Source: Kuschelorhynchus macadamiae
Lineage: Eukaryota; Arthropoda; Insecta; Coleoptera; Curculionidae
NCBI GenBank assembly: GCA_030620095.1
Contig: JAUTXW010000064.1
Span: forward strand, 690,501 to 754,500
Direction of reading: 5' to 3'
DNA: 64,000 nucleotides
Part shown: piece by piece, positions 59,385 through 64,000 of the stretch
Layout of the letters: every line of letters starts with the position of its first letter
How positions within the stretch are numbered: the stretch's first letter is position 1
Notes under the pieces: generated by a model
Seen by the model: the letters and a program-made list of their open reading frames with translations, nothing else
What the model was told of the DNA's origin: nothing
Database searches by the model: none
Made by a program: the position numbers and the translations under genes

Positions 59385-60035
59385 ATCGATTCCTGTTCAT
59401 TATCAACTTATTTTTTTAAAGATTTCTATGCATAGAAAACTTAAAATGGTACCAGATATAAATATGTCACAGGTTAAGAGTCTCAAAAACTAAAATGATT
59501 GCTATAGTGATTTATTTGCCAAATGCATTACTTTATAACCATCTCAACACTGTCCCAATCCATGTTCACTAGCAAACTGTGTTTAAAATTTTTCTACTAT
59601 TATATAGACAACTTAAAACGGTATCAGATATGATGATGGTGTTTATATAAATGCCTCATAGTCTAATAGCCTAAAAAAAATTAAAATAAAATTGCGTTGT
59701 TATTTACTTGAAAAATGCGTACGTTTAAAGTCAACTGGACACTGTCCCAATTCATGTTCATTAACAAAATAAGTATAAAGATCTAAGGGCCCTAAAAAGT
59801 TTATTATACTTAATACTAGCTGCCTTTGCCGTTAGATGGCGCAATGAGTTTCCAGTGGAATTATAAGAATATATGGTGCATTCACCACATCGTCCAGAAA
59901 TTTTATTGGAGAAAAACATATTGGTTTTTATAGAAAAAATACGCAATAAATAATACTAAAAATAGTGCTGAAAGGTCTCAGTAACCCAACGATCATTTAA
60001 ACAAAAATCACGTAAATTGCTGAAAAATCGGGTTT

Positions 60036-60095
<60 letters not shown>

Positions 60096-60330
60096 CGTAG
60101 TTATTTATTTGATAAATGCTTACGTTTGATACCATCTGGACACTGTCCCCCTTCAGGTTCACTAGCAAACTTTTTTGTGTATATAGAGAAAACTCAAAAT
60201 GGTAACAGACATGAATGCCTCACCGTCTAAAGATTGGGAAAACATTAAAAAATATGGCAAAACATATTTACTTGGAAAATTAATTCGTTTAAAATCACAT
60301 GGACACGGTCCAAACCTAGGAAACAATTTA
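59385..60330. repeat. Diverged tandem repeat, ~200-bp units
   Basis: The phrases GGACACTGTCCC, TTCATGTTCA(C/T)TA(G/A)CAA, AAAACTTAAAATGGTA(C/A)CAGA and ATGCCTCA recur in the same order near 59385, 59545, 59735 and 60130. At least three partial units are present, the last two separated by a (TA)n tract and other sequence. Confidence 0.6.
60038..60091. repeat. (TA)n microsatellite
   Basis: About 26 TA units inside the diverged tandem repeat region. Confidence 0.95.
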
Positions 60331-61332
60331 ATCTCTAGGAAGATCCTCATGATACTGATAAAATCTTTTTATAAACCTTCTCTAAAACCTTTTTAAGTCT
60401 AAATATTCTTCAGGAGTTGTTAAGTACGTATTAAAGCTAAAAATACGCTACCTAATAATAGATCTTTAAGTATATTTTTTAAATTAGTCATAAAGCCAAA
60501 TGCTTCAGAACGTTGCTTTTAGAACTCTAGTTAAGGCTAGAGACATCCATAAAACCATTCTTAAGTATATATATTATTTCTTTAATTCATACTTAATCGC
60601 TGGTACATAAAATATCTCACAAATTCACCATAAGTTTTAATGTATTTAAGATTTATCTAGCTGAACTCAAAAACCCTTAAGGTTGCTTTATGAATTCTAA
60701 TATTGCGGAAACAAAGAGGGAACTTTTGTAAACAAAAGAAAAATGGTGGATACGACCGCTTACTATAATAGTGGTCTTAGTAACATGTTATCTGAATATC
60801 CCTGAGTTATAATAATTGCGTAAAAGATCATTTGGATCAAATTTTTTTTTGCGTATCAAAATTTATCGTAAATATATATATTTTAGGAATATAGAACAGA
60901 CGCACTTCCATAATTTGTACTAAATTGGAAAATAACTGATAATTTTAATGTTTTGGTTTTATCACAACCATTTTTAGTTTTTATCAAAATTATTGTTTGC
61001 TTGAGCTAGAATAAGTTAAAAAGTCGACTTTTTAACAATATTTACATGTACTTTCCCATTCTTGCTAAGATTCTTAATTTATTTCAAAATTGACGCTTAC
61101 AGATACCTTAACTGGTACAAAGAAAATATCGATATTGATTTTAAGACTATTTGGTCCTATTTTCTACTATCACTATAGTTCTACATTGGGTATAAATGTA
61201 CTTTAACTATCCTATAATAAACCCGTCTTAAAACCTATTACTCTCTTTTGAGACGTAAAATTTTGCCGACGGAAGTCTTAACATTTTACTTTGCCAAGTC
61301 GATCTAAGATGTCGCAGTTGCTGAGCTTGACG
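60331..61332. other. No gene recognised
   Basis: AT-rich sequence without a supported feature. Confidence 0.5.
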
Positions 61333-61366
61333 TACAGTGACTTTATACTTGTATAAAGTCACTGTA
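61333..61366. repeat. Perfect 16-bp palindrome with 2-bp loop
   Basis: TACAGTGACTTTATAC, a TT spacer, and GTATAAAGTCACTGTA. No T-run follows and no gene is adjacent, so it is not a terminator; it may be a protein-binding site or a transposon remnant. Confidence 0.85.
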
Positions 61367-61461
61367 GCCTGACCCAATCTTTCTAAATTTGAAGGGGTGG
61401 ATTCGGTTAAATGATGTGGACAAATATGTGTTCTATTAAAAGTGTTTATCTACGTATTCTT

Positions 61462-61892
61462 CAGTGGCGGCTCGTGGTCAACTTTTCAGGGGGGTCAATA
61501 CATATAAACCACAAACAGCCGTATTCACTAAAGAGGTTTACATTTTAAACCCTAGGTCTAAGTCTTAAATCCCCTCAAACCGTATTTACAAAGCAAAGTT
61601 AGACCCCCCTTCAGGTCTAAATTTAGACCATCGATAAACCCGGTATTAAATACTTAAATCTGTCAGGGGTTTAAATTTTCCAATATGGCCGCATTCACTA
61701 AAAGATTCTAAAGTCATTTTAGACCGGCAAATGTCAAATTTAGATCCAAAAGTTGGTCCTACCTTTTAGATGGGTTTAAGAAAAGTTTTAATTCATTGTT
61801 CACCTTAGTATAAATCTATCAGGTTATAATTTAGCAAAAAACACAATTCAAATTAGTCGCCTATTTCCCTTAAAGCACGCCGGACCACCACT
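61462..61892. mobile_element. Possible hAT-like MITE
   Basis: CAGTGGCGGCTCGTGGTC on the left corresponds to the inverted right end AGTGGTGGTCCGGCGTG. Inside, GCCGTATTCACTAAA (61519) and GCCGCATTCACTAAA (61687) recur, suggesting a second small repeat nested within it. No 8-bp target duplication was found. Confidence 0.45.
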
Positions 61893-61906
61893 ATTATTTA
61901 ATAGTA

Positions 61907-62007
61907 TATTGTGTAACAAGTGCATGAAGTTAACTTTTATACACGAGTGTGACAATATCACACAAGGGTATAAAAGTCTTCACGCACGTATTGCACACTA
62001 TACTTTT
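61907..62007. repeat. Imperfect palindrome (~45-bp arms)
   Basis: AGTATATTGTGTAACAAGTG...TTTTATACACGAGTGTGA on the left pairs with TCACACAAGGGTATAAAAGT...GCACACTATACTTTT on the right, with mismatches. It lies immediately outside the recombinase-bearing segment. Confidence 0.65.
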
Positions 62008-62091
62008 TCTACAACCGTAAATAATACAAGTACGAAATAAAATTAAACTATTTAATTTTCTCCTTTATATAATACAAATTTAATGAACTAT

Positions 62092-62258
62092 TTATTTAAT
62101 TTTCTGTTTTATAATAATTGTAACTTTTTAATAGAACTTATAGTTAAATTATTTAATTTTCTACTTTATAATAATTGTAACTTTTTAATAGAAATTATAG
62201 TTAAATTATTTAATTTTCTTCTTTATAATTATTGTAATTATTAATAGTAATGTTGCAA
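62092..62258. repeat. 57-bp tandem repeat, about three copies
   Basis: Units contain TTATTTAATTTTCT, TTTATAATAATTGTAA and TTTTTAATAGAA(C/A)TTATAG. The last copy overlaps the 3' end of the recombinase gene. Confidence 0.8.
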
Positions 62259-63194
62259 TTTGTTAGATTACTAAATTTAACTTCTGTAGCCTCCTTTGAT
62301 GATGATTTGTTAATAATATTGCTGCTTGTGATCGAGGTCATATTTGGATTTTGAACTGACAAAAGTCTATTTGAAATATCATTTTTCTTGTTAAGGGAAT
62401 TTTCTACGTAAAGCTACCGTTGAAGATTTCCAACCGCCGTGTTGTTTTAACATTAGTAAATCTGCACCGGTTTTAGCAAGGAAGCAGATTCGTCTGAAAC
62501 AATGGCCTGTATATTTTTCTGGATGTGGTAGTTTTAAAAATTTTGCTATTTCACTAGGCAATTTTCCAAATTTGTTTAAACGACTTGGCGAGTACATTTT
62601 CCTCCTTGATACTTGATGAAAATTTGTTTTCTTGATAATTTTCATATTTTCTGTATAATTCTAAATGCTCGGTAATGGTAAATTTTCTTGTTATTTTGGT
62701 TTTTGTATCAGGGACGGATACAACAAAACACTTTAAATCTTGAATATCGCACATTTTTAGCTTATAAATTTCGCTCTTCTTAGAGCACCAGCAATCCCAA
62801 ATATTAATATCACTTTGGTTAATAAAAAAACTTCGTCAGGAGCCTTATTTATGAACTTGAAAATTTGTTCTTTTCCAATATTCGAGATTTTTGTGGAATA
62901 TATCCTTCATTCTTCCGTTTTAAAAATGCATGAACTTTTGGATATTTACCAATGTCAATGTTATTTTTAATGCTAATAGTACTTTTTAGCATTGAATAAT
63001 GACTCCATAGTGTTGATGATTTATTTTTTGACAATTCTGATAAATAAGTAAAACATTTTCAGAAAAGGTTTTAATATTGTTCTTACTGCGCCAGGTCATA
63101 AATTTATTGTACGTGTTTTCATAAAAAGGTAACAGAGAATTACTATTGCTTCCGTAATATCTGGTGGAGTACACATTTCTATATCAGAGTCCAT
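62210..63194 (-). pseudogene. Crypton-like tyrosine recombinase, frameshifted
   Basis: The start at 63194 gives MDSDIEMCTPPDITEA. After a shift come NTYNKFMTWRSKNNIKTFSE (SAM-like N-terminal domain), SSTLWSHYSMLKSTISIKNN and KVHAFLKRKNEGYIPQKS, then the catalytic half: ILIFGIAGALRRAKF (first Arg box), CFVVSVPDTKTKITRKF, YTGHCFRRICFLAKTGADLL (H-x-x-R) and KQHGGWKSSTVA (His box). The nucleophile Tyr lies just past a small frameshift (TAC codon at 62408-62410 in YVENSLNKKNDISN), and the C-terminus ends at 62210. Length, about 330 codons, is normal for the family. Several single-base shifts disable it, but every catalytic box is present. Confidence 0.75.
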
Positions 63195-63479
63195 AATTAT
63201 TGCTTATTATAACTTAAAATAATAAACTGTTCAAATTACTATTCGAACTTAAAGTGTCTATTTTAAACTGTTTGCATTGGCAATTTGACAACTCGTTACC
63301 ATTACAAATTGCGAGGCACGGCCGCCTAATAAAATTATTACCAGTACACTAATGGCGGCCCATGCATTATTGAGCCGGTGCGTGAAGTAAATCCTTTAGG
63401 GAAATTTAAAAACAAGCTTTAGCTACTGCAATCAGTGTGTAAAATAGGATTTTAAGGACGGTTGTAGAAAAAAGTATTT

Positions 63480-64000
63480 AGGTAGAACATTGCATTTGAA
63501 AATTAAAATAGAAATCAAAAGTAGAAATAATTTGTCACGAAAAATGGCATTGTGTTTTCAATTTGTTTTTAGAGTATTGTTTTCATAGGAATTACCGATG
63601 AAACTTTTTTTCGTACACTAATTAGCAATAAAAAAGAAAAAAGTTTGCAAGCAGTGGAATTCGAACTCAGGCGGTGAGAACCAAAAATAAAACCGACATC
63701 ATAGACCATTAGATCACCATTACTACTGATTAAAAATATAAAAACAGATATAGGTTACTCTATAAATTTAAATGGAAATTACAATTTTGAACATCCGGCC
63801 ATGCATTTTCCCGCTTTAAAGGCGGAATGTTTGGAGATAACTTTTCAAATAAGATCATTTTTTTGACTCCTCTTCCTCTTTTTGATCTCCTCTTCCTCAC
63901 TTGGAAAAGTTGCTATGCATTTTCACCGGCTATACCTATGTTATTTTCCCAAAGGCAGATACATGATCAATATTAATCAAGTCGGCTATGGATAGTGTTT
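63480..64000. other. No protein gene recognised
   Basis: Apart from the tRNA-like stretch near 63650-63725, it holds only AT-rich sequence and a short CTCCTCTTCCTC duplication near 63870-63895. Confidence 0.45.
63650..63725 (-). ncRNA. tRNA-like relic
   Basis: On the minus strand GGTGATCTAATGG resembles an A box and GAGTTCGAATTCC a B box, about 45 bases apart within a roughly 75-base stretch. The T stem pairs poorly and no full cloverleaf forms. A tRNA pseudogene or a tRNA-derived SINE head is likeliest. Confidence 0.5.

Larger units (their letters stand above)
62003..63474 (-). mobile_element. TA-flanked segment with short TIRs holding a recombinase gene
   Basis: CTTTTTCTACAACCGT at 62003-62018 and ACGGTTGTAGAAAAAAG at 63458-63474 are inverted copies differing by one A/T. 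Both are flanked by TA outside. Cryptons normally lack TIRs, so either the recombinase inserted into a TIR element or the pairing is a feature of this family. Not resolved. Confidence 0.45.

Noticed and set aside
63650..63725. Functional tRNA gene
   Set aside because: A and B boxes are present but the acceptor and T stems do not pair; kept only as a tRNA-like relic.

Overview
This 64 kb window is AT-rich eukaryotic repeat DNA, most likely from an insect. The evidence is the mixture of mobile elements: R4/Dong-type and CR1/jockey-group non-LTR retrotransposons, a Penelope-like element (PLE), Tc1/mariner, hAT, RAG1-like (Transib-type) and tyrosine-recombinase transposons, plus many small inverted-repeat elements and long (TA)n tracts. 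A beetle would fit, but the order cannot be fixed from the sequence. I found no convincing host protein gene, no rRNA gene, no intact tRNA gene and no CRISPR array. Essentially every long coding similarity is a broken transposon gene.

Layout. 0-9 kb: a Tc1-like helix-turn-helix scrap, two R4/Dong fragments, a cluster of short repeats with GGGTGTC-type ends, a jockey-group fragment and a small hAT MITE. 9.4-12.4 kb: a Tc1/mariner-superfamily transposon with terminal inverted repeats (TIRs) of about 630 bp and an apparent transposase intron. 14.3-15.8 kb: a RAG1-like relic. 16.2-17.2 kb: a 929-bp hAT element with a perfect 8-bp target duplication. 17.8-22.8 kb: an R4/Dong element between TAA repeats, interrupted by a GIY-YIG Penelope-like element. 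The two halves of the R4 frame rejoin exactly across a 12-bp target duplication, and the PLE 3' region carries a hammerhead-ribozyme-like core.

22.9-43 kb: foldback elements, an array of related repeat units in both orientations (24.6-26.8 kb), a (TA)n-bounded PLE end, and many non-LTR and DNA-transposon scraps on both strands. 44.9-55.3 kb: a three-level nest of non-LTR elements on the minus strand. A jockey-group element is split by a nearly full-length CR1-type element (ORF1 with a Cys/His finger, coiled coil and SGNH-like region; ORF2 with endonuclease and reverse transcriptase), which is itself split by a third element. 55.4-57 kb: another copy of the third element's family. 57-64 kb: tandem repeats, a palindrome, and a nearly full-length but frameshifted tyrosine recombinase gene (Crypton-like) lying between short inverted repeats flanked by TA.

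The genes do not form pathways. They record successive insertions, and the splits give relative ages: R4 before PLE; jockey-group host before the CR1-type element before the innermost element. All identifications rest on reading motifs by eye, without database searches.
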